From positions 210,396,387 to 210,460,386 of the forward strand of contig NC_134365.1 in NCBI RefSeq assembly GCF_035582795.1: DNA of 64,000 nucleotides. The letters run 5' to 3'. Position 1 is the first letter of the stretch. Every line of letters starts with the position of its first letter. This DNA comes from Mycteria americana. Taxonomy: Eukaryota; Chordata; Aves; Ciconiiformes; Ciconiidae. Under the pieces are notes generated by a model. That model was not told the DNA's origin, searched no databases, and was given only the letters and a program-made list of their open reading frames with translations. The translations under genes and the position numbers were made by a program. Positions 12,171 through 24,813 of this stretch are shown one piece after another.

Positions 12171-15100
12171 CATAGGACGCCCTGAGACTGCACAGCAGGG
12201 AAAACCGTGCTGTTACCTTACAAATAATTCAGCCTTGAGATAAGCAAGTCAAATTGCTCACTTCGGTGGCTTTACACTCAGATCCATCCCACCTTGGTAT
12301 TTATGAGTTTCCCAGTCTATCCGGTGCTGGGGGGACGCAGTGCAGCTGCCCCGTGCCAGCCGCCGCCGTGCTGCCCTGAGCTCCGCCGAGGGTACCTGAG
12401 CGGTCCCGGCGCTGCCTGTATCTTGGCATCAGATCTGGCTGTGCTGGTGTGCCGTGTACAAACCATTACATGCAATAACAAGTAAAGCGCTGCTTGAACC
12501 TTAGCACAAAGAAGCAAAAAACCAAAACAATAAATGCATTTTCCACAAGGGCAGAGACAGCAGCCTTTGAATAGGAATTGCTGGATCGGCTTATGACTCA
12601 GCTGGCTGCTCGCAGAGCACTTCAGCACATGCTCAGCTTGGGACGGCAGCTGAGGCTCTGGTGGCTTTGCTGAATTCCAAGCAAAATGCATGCGGAGATG
12701 CGTGGTCAAGGGTGTGGGACACGGTGGGGGTCTGTAGCGCTGGCAGAGCAGGGGGGATGCGTAGCCCACGCACCCTCCCTCCGAGTGACGGGGTCACCTG
12801 GTTGCGGGCAGCCCCTCAGGAGCAGCCCGGGTGCGAAATGGCGGGCGAAGGGCAGCCCGTGCTGCACACGGGGCTCAGCACGGCGTGGGGTGCAGCGTGC
12901 AGGGCTTGCAGGATGCGTTTCACCGCCTGGGTCAAGCCCTGCTTGTTGGAGTGGGAGGAGGGAGCCAGCCCAGGCGCCAAAATGTCTGTGACTCTGCTTA
13001 GATCATACTTATAATGTTTTTCTGCATACGGATCTACGTAAATAAAAAGAAACCATTCATCTCAGCTGGGAGGACTGGCAGCCTTTGGAGTCACCCTGTC
13101 CACTGATATCCAGCCACCTTATTTTTTGCCCGCTCTTTGATTGCTGCCCTCCTCCCCCATCAGCACTGTTCCCAGGGCATCGTCCTCATGAAACGGCCTT
13201 TTGTTCATAGGTGCCCGAAGCCGACATGCCTCTTTGACTGGCTGCTTCGTTTCACGCCGACACCCTTAACTGCTGGTTTCATCTTCCTGGTAGCGATTGT
13301 CTCAGATGAAGTTTCAGATTCGCTGTTTCTCATCTGCGGCTTGAGAGTCCCATTTTCACCAGCCAGAAGCCAAAACCCTTGCACTTGCCTGACCTCTGCA
13401 ATTACCGTCGGGACTCTTGCTCCACAGCGCTGCAGCCTCTGGCCATGAGGAAACTTTGGAGCAGGGGCCATACGGATAAGCCACAGGAGACCTAGGAACG
13501 ATGCAGAGTTTGTTTAAAATGTCCGGCTCTTGCTGCATTTTCATTCAAATTCACTGCTGCAACCTCACTTGCTGTGGAGTACAGTTTTGATTGCAGTTTC
13601 GTTTGTGTACTGCCTGTGACGGCAGAGAGCCTGTCCTCACCTCTGGAGGGTCTACTTGTTTTCTACTTTTTGGCTTCTTAATCTGAAAGTCGCTAGCCAC
13701 TCTAGACAGGAAGTTTCTACATCTTCATGGGCAAGAGGCATAACCAAAATGCAAAGGAAAGCATTAAACACAACTATTCGGGGATTTCTCACCTCCAATG
13801 CATGTTATGCAAGAACTTATGCAAGTCTCTTGATGCTGCTCAGGATAGATGCATATCACCTTCGGTTTTCATTATGCCGTGAACATCCGTCTAACTTCAG
13901 CCAGCAGCTTTTAATAGCTCTTCAGCAAAACCCACGCATTTGCCCATGCCTTCAGTGGTGTAAGGAGCCTGCAGCATGCATTTCTACCATTCTCTTAAAA
14001 CATGAAGAGCAAAGGTGTTAATACTTCCGCAGCAGATTGAGTGGAAAAAAGGCAAGCCCGCCTCATGCTCGTAATGCTGTTGCACCAAGTAAGTCCATTT
14101 TTTATTTCAGCTATCACACTTCAGCTGCAGCGCATGGGAGTCTGGCCTGAAAACCTCCGCCACACCATTGCTGCACCGTGGGTGTGTTCAGGTCCAAATG
14201 TGAACTTTGCAGATCAGTAAAGCACCCAAATGCTGGTATCCCAGTGCAGTGCCCGTGGGAAGCCTGGCATCAGAACAGATCGCCTTATCTCCAAGCCCCC
14301 TGCAGCAATTAGGCAAGACATTTAAGATAAGTCAGAGGCTCAGGACCTGCCTGCCTTCCTACGGGGCTCTTCTCAGGCAGCTCTTTGTCCTCCTGGGAAA
14401 GGCTGCCTGATGGCACAGCGGCACCAAGCAATGGGCTGGAGGCCCATGCTGCTGCTCACCAGCTCTGCTTGGGGGCTGGAAGCAGGACAGGCACGCAGCT
14501 CAGCGCCGGGGAAGCTAGCTGCCTCTGCTCATGGACCAGCTCCAGCACACGACTGTCCTGTGTGTCAGTACAAGCTCTAGGAAGCACAAGCTTGGAGGTC
14601 CGGGCACCACACTCCAGCACAGGCTATGGCCATGCCTTGGTTTATCCAAGGCAAGAAGTATTCTCCTCTTCTGATGACACACCAGCTGTCAGGGATGGAT
14701 GCAACCAGAGTACTGAGGGGGAGGGAAAAATTTGCCACTCAGCTTTTCCCCTGTGCTAACCAGTGGCAGCTAATTAGACGGCTAATGTCCCAGTAGGCCT
14801 TGTAGCTCTCCTAGGAAACCCTGCCTTGGCTAATCACTTTAGCATGAACTGCAGGAAAGTGTTGAGAGCAGAAGAAAATGAGATCATGCTAAAACTATCA
14901 CACCGCCTTTCCTGGTGAGAAGAATAAAATTTATTTCCGTCCGTCACTCAGATAACTTCAGATGGACTGTGCATGATCTGTTGAGCTCTTCCCACTGGTG
15001 CCATTATCAAAAGCTCAGCAGCCACATCAGCTTTGTCTTCAGTTTGAGTATTTTCCTGTTTTACTTTCTCCGCAGCTTATCAAGTGTAGACACTGTTCTT

Positions 15101-18100
15101 TGATAACTCCACAGATAACTGCTCTTTCTGGACTTCTACTTTCACCATTCAGCACCTTGCATGACTGGACCTCCACGTACTTCAGGAAGCCCTGAAAAAG
15201 AGTATCAGGAGGCAGATGGGGTCTGATTCTCCAGTGTCTCATGTTGTCCTTGACAACTACATAAAGCTTTAACACCTCCAAAGCAACTCTAGGTGTGAGA
15301 AAGGAGAATCCGGTTTGACAGAGCTGCAATTTCTGGCTGCTTTTCATGATGCAGCTGGATGCTGGTGAGCATCGTGTCTCTAGAGAAGAACTCTTATGTT
15401 ACAGAAGACACACGAAGTCTGTGGCAGCCCCGGAAGGCAGCAGTCAGCCGTCCCAGCTCCCAGCACTTTGTTTTAAGAGTGAACCTCAGCACACAGAGGC
15501 AGTGGAGACTAGGGCTTGGGTACCAGGCGGCTTGGGAAGATGACAGTATTTTTAGCACTGAGGAGTTTCATTGCTGCCGAGGTGCCCGCCCAGGACAGGT
15601 GCCTCCACAGCAACCGGCCAGCACCCCTTCTCATTTCTGAATAATCTTTCACATCCATCATCCTGGTGGGCAAAAGGAAAACAGGCTGCAGAAAGGACAT
15701 GCCTCGATTTTTTTTTTTACCACACACCAACTATTTTGTCCAGTATTTTTCAGATTAAATGTCAGCTTCTCTGCTTCGGGGCAGATAGCTACAGGTCTGC
15801 AAACCCGAAGACATGATTTATTCACTTGTGCCCCCCTCTCCCACCCATAGCCAAACAAGTTGGCAATGCTTTAACAACAGCTGCACGTGGCAGCTCAGAA
15901 CACAACCGACGAAATTACCTGGCATAGTCGCAAGTTGTTCACCACACTGACAAACAGTTACCAGTCACTTTCTTCTGCCTCCCCTAGCTTAGTCATATTA
16001 CAGACACCGCTTATAAACCACATCCTTCTGTTGCAGTATGACTTCTCCCCACCGCTTGTGACATGTTTTCTGATTAAATGCATGCATGCCATGTTTTATC
16101 GCGGGGAGAAGTCGCTGCGGGGGTTTGGAGGATCCCCAGGCTGCACGGAGGATGCTTTGCCCACCGGCTGCAGGAGCTTGCTCGAGGCACCAGGACCCCC
16201 TTTGCATTTAAACAAGCACTGCCCGCATCCCATGGTGGGCTTCTCAGCACTCTTTCTCCAGCGCTTTCGGCTGACATGTTACTTGCACGGTAGCACATCA
16301 CTGCTACTTTACTCAAAGGGAATCCAACTATCCTGCCAGTGAAGTAAGGGGAGAAATTCACTTTTCATAAACTGACCAGGAAGAGACCAATTCTCTGCCT
16401 ACCAACAGGAATGTGCCTATGAATAGCCCCTTTGTAAACACAGACTACATAATGCAGAACGACATCAAGCATGGTTACCGCTAGCCACCTCTTCCTGAAA
16501 TTCAATAGACATTGATATTTATATCCAGCCTTCGAGGTTCAGCATGCTTCAGCACAAATATACATTTATTAATACCGCAATACATCGGGTCTTATTGACT
16601 CTTATTGAGTCTCATTTCACTCACAGATACACTTGTTTCCTAGGCTGTCATGCTTGAAATAAGTTAAGCCAAGAGTGAATGACCTTTCAACAGAACAACT
16701 AATATGCTTAAGGCCACATTCAGCATTATTTTCCCTACTTCACTTCACCAAAGTGATATCTAAAGAGAGGGCTACGTTCTGCTCAGCAGTACATTACTAT
16801 TAATGATATGTGACTCCAGTGATTACAGCAGAGTGGCTCTGAACATGCATCGACAAAAGAGGGAGCGGGAATTTGGCCCAGCGTTCTCAAAGTAAGAGTA
16901 CTAGGACTGGAGTTATGCCAGGGAAGAATTTGGCCCATGCTGTTTCTGAAATGAGGGAGCCAAATAATACTACAACATAAGCTGACCTGTAGCCTGTTTG
17001 TAAGAAAATCCATCGTTTCCAGTGATTTATAGGACCTGGCTAGAGGAAGGTTAAGTTTCAAGAGAAACACAACATGACTAAAAGAAGTTATATCTTCCTG
17101 GAAAAGGACATTTTAATAGAAATGAGGACGAGTAAAATTCTTAAGACATGACCTTGCTGTGGAAATACAATCCTTTTATGTTTTCCATCTCAGATCATGC
17201 TCCTGTGCTGTACAAAGGCATCGCTCTGCATATAAAACAGTCATTTCTCTGCTTCTGCTGTCCAGCATTCTCCTGAATCTTCATCAATATAAATGCTTCA
17301 GTGGCGATAGTAAATAGTCAGGCCTGTGTGCCTGAGGTTCAGTTATACCAGACGGATCTGGCAGTTAGCAGAGCAAGATGCAATGACCTCTGTTATTATT
17401 CATTTCTTTGCCCAAACAGGAGTCGGGTTCTGCCATTGCCAGCTCAGGGCCTCCAGCGCTGAAGCTGTGGCTGCCAGGGCTTCACCAGCACAGCAAGGTG
17501 CATTGCTTACACCATTTTTTTTCCCTTCCAGATTGACCCTCCCTTTCCTCTCTCCCGACGTTATAAATAGAGCTCGTGCCTACTGCAAAGCCAGGCTGAA
17601 ATGGGTCAGAGAATCTTCAAAGGAAAATCTACATGCAGGAGTCATGCATTTCCGTCCGGCGGCAAACAGGCAGGCTAGAGGAGACGGGAGCAGAAAGGAG
17701 TTGACGGATGTTGGCCCAGGGAAACTGCTGCTCCTTTCCTCTTGCTCTGCAGCACCAGATGGCTGGGCCGGTCCTGCTTGCTGTACTTTGGTGTATCGCA
17801 GTGGGCATCGCCTGGCTGCGCAGGGGGAGGGAGGCAGAAGTGCCGAGGTTAGCGGGTCGTGCGGCTCCGTGCGGGCACACTGCGTTGCTGATTCAATCAG
17901 CCAGCTCCCCTGCAGGTGTCTGTCTTTAAGGCTGAATCTCAAAATTTGGGACTTCTCCTGTCCAAGGATGTCCCCGGCATCTGGATGGCGATCGATGAAA
18001 GAAGAAACATGCCATGCAAACAAGCCTTCAGCGCTGAGCCTATTTTGCTGGGGAAGATCCCATGTGTTAACTGCCTTCACTCACACGCCTAATTGCTTCG

Positions 18101-19644
18101 AAGTGTGATACCTTCTGAGAAAATCCCGCTTACACTGACACTCTGTTTTTTCAGGGTGTAACTGTCAGAAAAATAATCAAACAGGGTAAAAACATTTTTA
18201 AATCAAAACAAGCCAAGTCCATAACAGATGCAAATCTTTCAGCACTTCAGCTCTCCTTTGTCTACAAAGAATTATCTACAAACTCTGCCATAATTCAGCC
18301 TGGTCTTCAAACATACTTATGTTTATATCTCAGGGGCTTCAGTGGGAAATGAACCTAAATTATGTGCCATATCCCAAAAGCTGATGAGTTTTTTATTTGA
18401 TTTTTGATTTGTATTTTGTGTTTGAAAATAATGAAAGTCATAACATTGCCAGTGAATACAGGAAGCTAATTTCACTGACCAGCTCCATCCTTAATGTGGC
18501 ATCATGCTGTACCGTGCGTTTCATTTGCAAAATACAAACAGACAAGTTCTGCTGCTTGAGAAATTGTAGGTTTTTTCAGCCAAAGACATTGACATTTGTG
18601 TGCTTCGCACTGGCCGGGCACAGAACTGAGCCAAAGCAATGGAAAGAAAAAGGCAGCAAAACCTCAGTTTCCAGTTCACTTCCCCAGCCACCAGGTATCT
18701 GAGCCAGCTGCCTCCTGCTTGCCCTCTTTTGGCTCCTTGGCTTTTGAACTCTTGGCCTCACGGTGTCCTGGCTGCAAAAGGAGGGCTCGAGGTGCTTTTA
18801 CCCAGCCTGACCTACAGTGCGATGGTTAGGCTGTACTCTCCAGCGACGTGCGACGTAGCTGGGAGCCGAGGCAGGAGCTCCCAGTTCCCAGCCAGCAGCA
18901 AGCAGCACTCGGCTGTCTTCTCGAGGAAATCTTGCCACCTGGACCCAGGCCCAAGGCAGTGGTGGGCACCTCCATCTCACAGAGATGTCAGAACCGCAGC
19001 TTTGACGCAGGCACCCATGTTTAGGAGAGGGACGAAACTTGGGGCACATCCTTCCCAGTGCTGCAGCTGGTGCCTCACGTCGCGGTTGCGCAGGTGGTGC
19101 CGAGACCCAGGCTTGTCCCTGCTCCGCGTGTACGACCCCAGGCACCCATGTCTGCCCCGTGAACTCCACCTCCAGTCCTGGAGGGGAGAGGCGTTTCTGT
19201 CACCAAAGATAGTCCTGCTGCTGCCGTTAAATCTGCTCGGTAGGACTATCTTCAGTATTAGTATGAATACATTGCAAGGCATTACTTGTAATTCTCCTTT
19301 TGCAGGGAGTAAGACCAGGCTACCTTTGTCCTGCCTTTCAGATTTTTTTTCAATTAATGCATTTCCCTGCTGTATCACTCCCAAAAATTGTACAGGCCAA
19401 AATACTTCCAAAGTTAACTCAAAGCATAACCTATTTTTTCCAGATGATCCCTATTTACGGGCTCGCAGCATTGGCCAGTGTGGTCTCAGAAGGCTGAACT
19501 GAAGTAAACAACATGTTGAAATATATTTAGTGAATTATCATGCAAACCACAGAAGAACATAAAGACAGAGAAGAGAAACGGTTTCTTGGTTGGGTAGTGG
19601 TTTCATGCTTTTTAGAGTTCTTTAACTGTCAAAGAAATTAGATA
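12171..19644. other. Intergenic DNA, no gene seen
   Basis: No exon or RNA gene is supported. The longest open frames (17326-18108 and 18639-19502, both +) lack similarity to known families and sit in moderately GC-rich DNA where stops are rarer. A 12-bp direct repeat GAATTTGGCCCA occurs at 16869-16880 and 16926-16937, possibly part of another old repeat. Confidence 0.55.
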
Positions 19645-19860
19645 TTAAAAAGGCCTATTAGGTCAGCGAGCTCAGCTCTCCTGGGCCAGGCTGTAATTGT
19701 TTCTTATGATAAACATAATTTCAAGAGCTTCATCTAGTCAGGGTTTAAATGCTGCAGATGAAAAGGCATGTACCCCCACCCTCGAGGAAGAATTCCACAA
19801 ACTATCACATCTCGCTGTCTCATGTAATTATCTGAACACTCACTTTGCAAATTAGGATGG
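19645..19860 (-). repeat. Old L3/CR1-like relic, reverse orientation
   Basis: The order ATTAGGTCAGCGAGCTCAGC, then an Ala/Gly-coding-like middle, then GAGGAAGAATTCCACAAACT resembles the reverse complement of old CR1-superfamily 3' ends seen in archosaurs and turtles (aggtcatctagtcca ... gggagactattccac). Divergence is high and the family name is uncertain. Confidence 0.4.
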
Positions 19861-20765
19861 GAAGTCATTCTGTAGTGTCAAAGTGTGCGTAACATCACTC
19901 AGGGCACAAACTTTACCTGCTGCCCTTCCTTCCCCTAACAATGTAATATAAATCCTGTGCAACTGATATTAAAACGGTGCAACAAAAATTATGATAATGA
20001 AGGCAGGACTATCACTCATTTGACACAATGGCAAGGGGCTGGATTTTTGGCCTTGAGAAACCACATCTATTTTCCTATGTATCCATGTTCGGTACGGCTT
20101 TACCGAATGATTCATGGACTCATGAAATGTAAGGCACGTGACGTGTCAATCACCTCGCCTAACCATGCGCACAGCACTTTATTGTGGCTGTGTCAGACAG
20201 GGGGAGTGGGTAAGGCTCCGGAGCTGGGTGCTCAGGCATGTCCTCTTTTCCTGCTCCTGAGCAAAACTTGCGGATCTTTTAATTTCATGCGGGATTTCTA
20301 GTCTTGCAGCAATCCAGGCAGAGCTACTGCGTAGCAGCTACCCCCTCCCTTCCTCTCTCTCCAAGCTGCTGGAGGTCTGTGAATCACAAACATATTCACT
20401 GCATAACGAGTTCAATTTTACAGCACTGATCTTGTCAATCCAACCTTTTCAGGAAGCTGCTGCATTAATGTATGAACAACAAAAGCACTGCACGCTCATA
20501 CAGTAGGTGCACATCTTAGGGAAGCACCGCGTGGACTGGCGGAGCGCTCCTGTAGCACCTGCACAGCACATTGCAGTTAGGCTGCCTCATCTGAGACGCA
20601 CAGCATGGTCAATACTGCACAGTCCATCTACAGAGCATCTTCTTATCGCTCTTGCAATAAGATGCTTATTGCTCTGTGCTCTCTCACAGGCTGGATATAC
20701 AGCAGATGGTTGTTGGGTGTGATGCTTTCTGGAAGGCAGTGGAGATGCACTGTGTCCAGCTCTCA

Positions 20766-20801
20766 GTGTTCTTTTCAGGAAATGTGTTCTTTTCAGGAAA
20801 T
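20766..20801. repeat. 18-bp perfect tandem duplication
   Basis: GTGTTCTTTTCAGGAAAT occurs twice back to back, at 20766-20783 and 20784-20801, without mismatch. Each unit carries TTTTCAGGAAA, an imperfect inverted repeat. A perfect match suggests recent replication slippage. Confidence 0.9.
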
Positions 20802-22189
20802 TCCAGGCAGAAATATCGCAGCCCCAGCAGGAGTTCAAAGCTGGTATCACACTGCTAAACTGTGGCATATAAGTGCTCATTCTGGGAGATGAAAGCAGCT
20901 TGACATTTGGATGTGCTACGTTTCTTAGCCGATCCATTTGAACCATGTTAGCTTGAAGGCTGCATAAGGCATGAGGAGAACTCTGACCTTCTAGCAAAGG
21001 CCGTCACATCTCATGCAACCCTACGGCGAGGGCAGCAGTCCATGCCTGGCTGCAACGTGTCTGCCAAAACTGCATCTGATGATTTCAGGAGGCAAAGAAA
21101 TCCCTACTTCCTTTGGAAGTTTGTTCCTGCCTTGTTGTTCCATCATGGTGTTTGTTTTTTAAATTTCGCAAAAGTTACAATCATTGATGATAAAAATCTG
21201 TTTAAATCAGTAACCACTTGTGCAACTCTGTCTCAGGTCAGTAATCTCTCTGAAAGGATGTGGTGGTCTCAAGTCAGTATGCTCCGTATCATCAAGAAAA
21301 AAAAATCTCCACCTTTCCCATACATGGCAATAACTCGCGGCTTCTTTAGGTGACCTCCGCAGAGGGGACTGGTTGTGTTTATAGAATTGACTGCCGCCTT
21401 AAAATTTCCAGGCAGGTTAAGATGCCAAGCTGCTTGTAACTCAGTTACCTCTTAACTTCAGGACTCTGCTTTCCTTTACAACTCAGTAACTGGGCAAAAC
21501 CTGAAGGAAACCCACAGCAGTGGATGGCAGGTGAGGTACAGTTGGATCATAAAAACTGCCAGACAATTGTGAAGGGAGCCCTGAATATTTTTTGCGATAC
21601 TTCTTTTGAGAAATAATTTTACAAGGACAACTTGCAAGAACGTGGATACGTTCACCAAGAAGCCAGCTTGTACAGAGAGGCTTTTACTCTGCAGAACTTA
21701 TGCACATGTTAAACTCGAAATGCAACAAACCAAGAGCTTAAAATCAGGCACACATGCACAAGTCTTTGCAGGCAGCAGGGCTCCGCAGATGGCGTAAGCT
21801 GAGCACATACGTGGCGCTTTGCAGGATCGGTGCCACAGGGATCCCAACAGTTCATTTCCAAACACTGCATCTAGACAGAGCTCAGGCGCTTTGAAAATTC
21901 TCATGTTGTCTCTAGTCTACACACTAATTATCTAATTCTGATACTGGATAAGCGCTGCATCTGGCCCTGTTAGGTATACTTCTGATCTTTATTAGGTATT
22001 AAAACTCTTTATAAAAAGAAAATGCAGAGGAAAAAATGAACTTCAGAAAAGATACCCAAGAGAATTTTTGTTGGGTGCAGGAAAGGATTTTAGGCAACTT
22101 CCATTTGCTGTATTGTTTCCAAAAACAATGAAACACTTCCAACATTTATGATTCTCTTGACATTTCTCAGATACCAAAGTACTGCAAGG

Positions 22190-22270
22190 CAAGACTGGGA
22201 GCCACAAAGGCACTTAAGTGCTTATGGTTTAGGTGCGGGTTAGTCAAGCACATACTTCAAGCATCTGGGC
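22190..22270. repeat. Possible copy of old TTAAGCA-type repeat
   Basis: GGCACTTAAGTGCTTATGG followed at 22245 by CAAGCACATACTTCAAGCAT resembles the alternating AAGCAC / CTTAAGTGCTT motifs of the segment at 1004-1052. Diverged, low certainty. Confidence 0.3.
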
Positions 22271-23614
22271 GAACATGTCCCACCCCCTTTCACAAGAAGT
22301 TTGTGGCAGAACAGGGACTAGATATCAAATTTCTCACATTTTAAACTGCAGTACAAGTCAGCCTAACTTTCACACTTGGCTAATGGAAAATTCTCCTGTT
22401 TTTACTAGGCTTTGCTAAAGGTCTGAAGTTGTCACTCAAGGTGGGAATAATTTCAGTGGAGAGGAATGGGACGCAACCACATTTCTGAGGATGTCCAGTC
22501 ATAGGTACTTGCCACCATGGAAATAAAATAAATGAATGGATGCTATTATTGAAATCTGAATATTTGCCAATGTTCCAAGGTTAAATATTAAGAGCAACTC
22601 ATTTGAAATCATTCTCTTACCTGTGTTTCAAACTTGCCTGCTACCATCCTTGCCAATGGGTTTTTGAACCAGGCACTTTGACAGCAAATTACTTAAAAGT
22701 GATCTTACTTGAGCTGAAGAGTCAACTCTCCATTGGTTGTGGCTATAATAACTCTGAACCTCTTCTGCTTGCTTTAAAACTTCATTTCAGATAATACTAT
22801 CATGGAGTTCAGCAATAAATCAAAAGCCATTTACATAATTCGTGTTGCTTACTTACATTTTAGCATTACATTCAGATTAGATGATGGAATGAAGCTGTTT
22901 GGCTTTCCGCTGTCACTTCAGTTGTAATAGCACCATGCTGTAATATGTGGGATGCAGACATGGCACAGCAAGTACCTGCACTCTAGCAAACTGTCTTCTC
23001 ACATTGGAGTGTCATTTCTACTATACTGCTTGGAAAAAAAACCCTCTTTCATTTATTTCTCTCCAAGCGTTTTGTATGGCTGCCTGTGACTGCAACATTT
23101 GGATGCATTCCACATTGACTTGACTGGCAATAGCAGAGTCCACACTGTGCCCATCTGCTGAAGGCAGCTCTGCCTCAGGAAAAGATCCCTTTGGAAACGG
23201 ATAGCAGGGGAAGGATGGAGGAGGATGTTGCTGTGGATGCGGTTTTAGTTACAGTGGTAAAGTCTGATCTAAGAAACTTTTCAGTAGCTCTCAAAGACAG
23301 TCAGATCTAGGTTCAATTAAGTCTCCTTTAAGAGATGTAAATTACTAATTGCATTGTCCCCTTTTTAGCCAGCCAGTTGACTAAATTACACACTTCATTT
23401 TGCAAAAATAGAAAGTATTCCCAGGCAAAGCAGATGATAGTTCTCAGGCAGCTGATTTACAATTGTTTTGCCAGGAGAAACCTTGAAAACGATGTGTGTA
23501 ACACCCCAAATCTTAGAAATTTCATAGGGCTATAGCACTCTGTTTCCATAACAAAATCAAATCTTTCTATACCATCATCTTTCAAGACAGGAATTATATA
23601 AGGCTCCACATGTA

Positions 23615-23839
23615 ATAAACAAACTTTTATTGATGTCGGTGGGACTACTCACATTAAAGCCCATATATGCATATTTACAGCCTAAAGAGCACACAAACAA
23701 GGAAAACTGCAGTGATGCTATGATGTAAAAAAGAGGTTTATACCCCAGCTATCCTAGGCTGCAGATTATAGATTTGTTTCTGTCCTAATTATACACTCCA
23801 TCTCTGTGCATTAGCATGGAGCCTAGAAAACCTGACTCA
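23615..23839. promoter_or_regulatory. Candidate forkhead and AP-1 sites upstream
   Basis: ATAAACA at 23615-23621 fits the forkhead core RTAAAYA, and TGACTCA at 23833-23839 is a consensus AP-1 site, 1.0-1.3 kb before the SESN3 start. FOXO control of SESN3 is established in mammals. Both motifs are short enough to occur by chance. Confidence 0.25.
23624..23660. repeat. Possible copy of old amniote repeat
   Basis: TTATTGATGTCGGTGGGACT then ACTCACATTAAAG resembles the motif cattgacttcaatgggact actcacatgcttaaag that I associate with the same old repeat as at 1004-1052. Short and diverged. Confidence 0.35.
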
Positions 23840-24429
23840 TCATTTCTAACAATCCCGGCGACCCGAGGCAAACACACACACACACTCGCATGCGCGCTCC
23901 AAACGTTCCCAACTTCCCCTAAAGCAAATACCTAATCCTATTCTGCCTGGCAGCAGAGCAGTCTTGTCCCTGCATGTGCAAGCTGCCGCCTCAGAGCGGG
24001 CGCTTTTGCAGAAAGCAGTTCTCCCTCCACACCGGCAGCCCCCCGCCCTGCATGCCTTCGGCCGGCGGCAGCGAGCACCAGCACCCTCCCCACGACTAAC
24101 GGATCCGCGGCTTTGGGGAGGGGATACCCCGGGAGGATGGCCTGGGTCTGGACCTGGGCCGAGGCCTGGCCCCGGGGCCGGCAGCCAGGCGGGACAGGAG
24201 GCCGAGGCCCGCACATCATCACACCGGTGACCCCTCGCCTCGCCCCGTCCTGCTCCGCGCCCCCAAACTTGGGCACCTCGGGGACCATCCTGGAGGGGAG
24301 CGCCCCGAGCAGAGCCGGGGGGGGGACCGGCCGGGGCGGCTCCGGGGAGCCGAGGCCCCGCGGCCCGGCAGCCCCCGCCCCCGCCCGCCGCTCCCTCACG
24401 GCCCCCGCCGGGCCGCGGCCCCCCGCTCC

Positions 24430-24700
24430 GGGGGCGGGGCCTCTCGCGCCTCGTTTGCATAGCGCCCGTTGAGCCACCCTATTGGCCAGGAGAAGGCACG
24501 CGCCGAAGCGTCGGCCCCGCCTCTCTCCCCAACGCTGCCCAGAGACGGGGCCGACCCCGCCCCTCCGCGGCGGTGACCACGCCCCTTCCCCCGCCCCCGC
24601 TCGGAGGCTGCCTGGAGATGAGAGCCGGAGACAGCTCTGCCCATTGGTCGGCGGCGGGCGGCCTCTGGGATTGGCGGGGCGCGGCGGCGGTGGGCGGGGC
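24430..24700. promoter_or_regulatory. SESN3: GC boxes of the SESN3 core promoter
   Basis: Sp/KLF-type GC boxes are at 24430-24440 (GGGGGCGGGGC), 24555-24563 (CCCCGCCCC, reverse), 24590-24598 (reverse) and 24691-24700 (TGGGCGGGGC). A TTTGCAT octamer-like heptamer lies at 24454-24460. These sites interleave with the inverted CCAAT boxes and place the transcription start probably between about 24.70 and 24.86 kb. Confidence 0.6.
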
Positions 24701-24716
24701 GGTCGGCGCGGATTGG
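24481..24716 (+). promoter_or_regulatory. SESN3: Cluster of four inverted CCAAT boxes
   Basis: ATTGG pentamers occur at 24481-24485, 24643-24647, 24670-24674 and 24712-24716, all in the same orientation and 164-395 bp before the start codon. The third and fourth read GATTGGCGG. This arrangement is typical of NF-Y binding in TATA-less promoters; binding itself is inferred. Confidence 0.65.
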
Positions 24717-24783
24717 CGGAGCGCGCAGGGGTGTGCGCAGGGGGCAGCGGCGCGGAGCGGGGTGCTGGGGCCGCGGCTGGAGG

Positions 24784-24813
24784 ATGGGGGCGGCCGGCGG
24801 CGCGGGCTGCTGA
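24784..24813 (+). other. Possible upstream ORF in SESN3 leader
   Basis: ATG at 24784 followed by nine codons (MGAAGGAGC) and TGA at 24811-24813, 62 nt before the SESN3 ATG and out of frame with it. The context has A at -3 and G at +4, as good as the main start. It matters only if the transcript starts upstream of 24784, which cannot be decided from sequence. Confidence 0.35.

Larger units (their letters stand above)
19861..23830. other. Intergenic DNA before the CpG island
   Basis: AT-richer DNA with no supported exon. It contains an 18-bp perfect tandem duplication at 20766-20801 and old-repeat-like segments near 22190-22270 and 23624-23660. The last 200 bp lead into the CpG island through a short CA run at about 23871-23885. 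Confidence 0.55.

Noticed and set aside
17326-18108. 260-codon plus-strand open frame
   Set aside because: No similarity to known proteins and an equally open antisense frame; a chance ORF in GC-richer DNA.
18639-19502. 287-codon plus-strand open frame
   Set aside because: No recognisable motif, overlapping open frames on the other strand, no exon-like borders.
1-23800. 3' end of FAM76B expected upstream by synteny
   Set aside because: No peptide or 3' UTR of that gene was recognised; the distance in this species is probably larger than the window.
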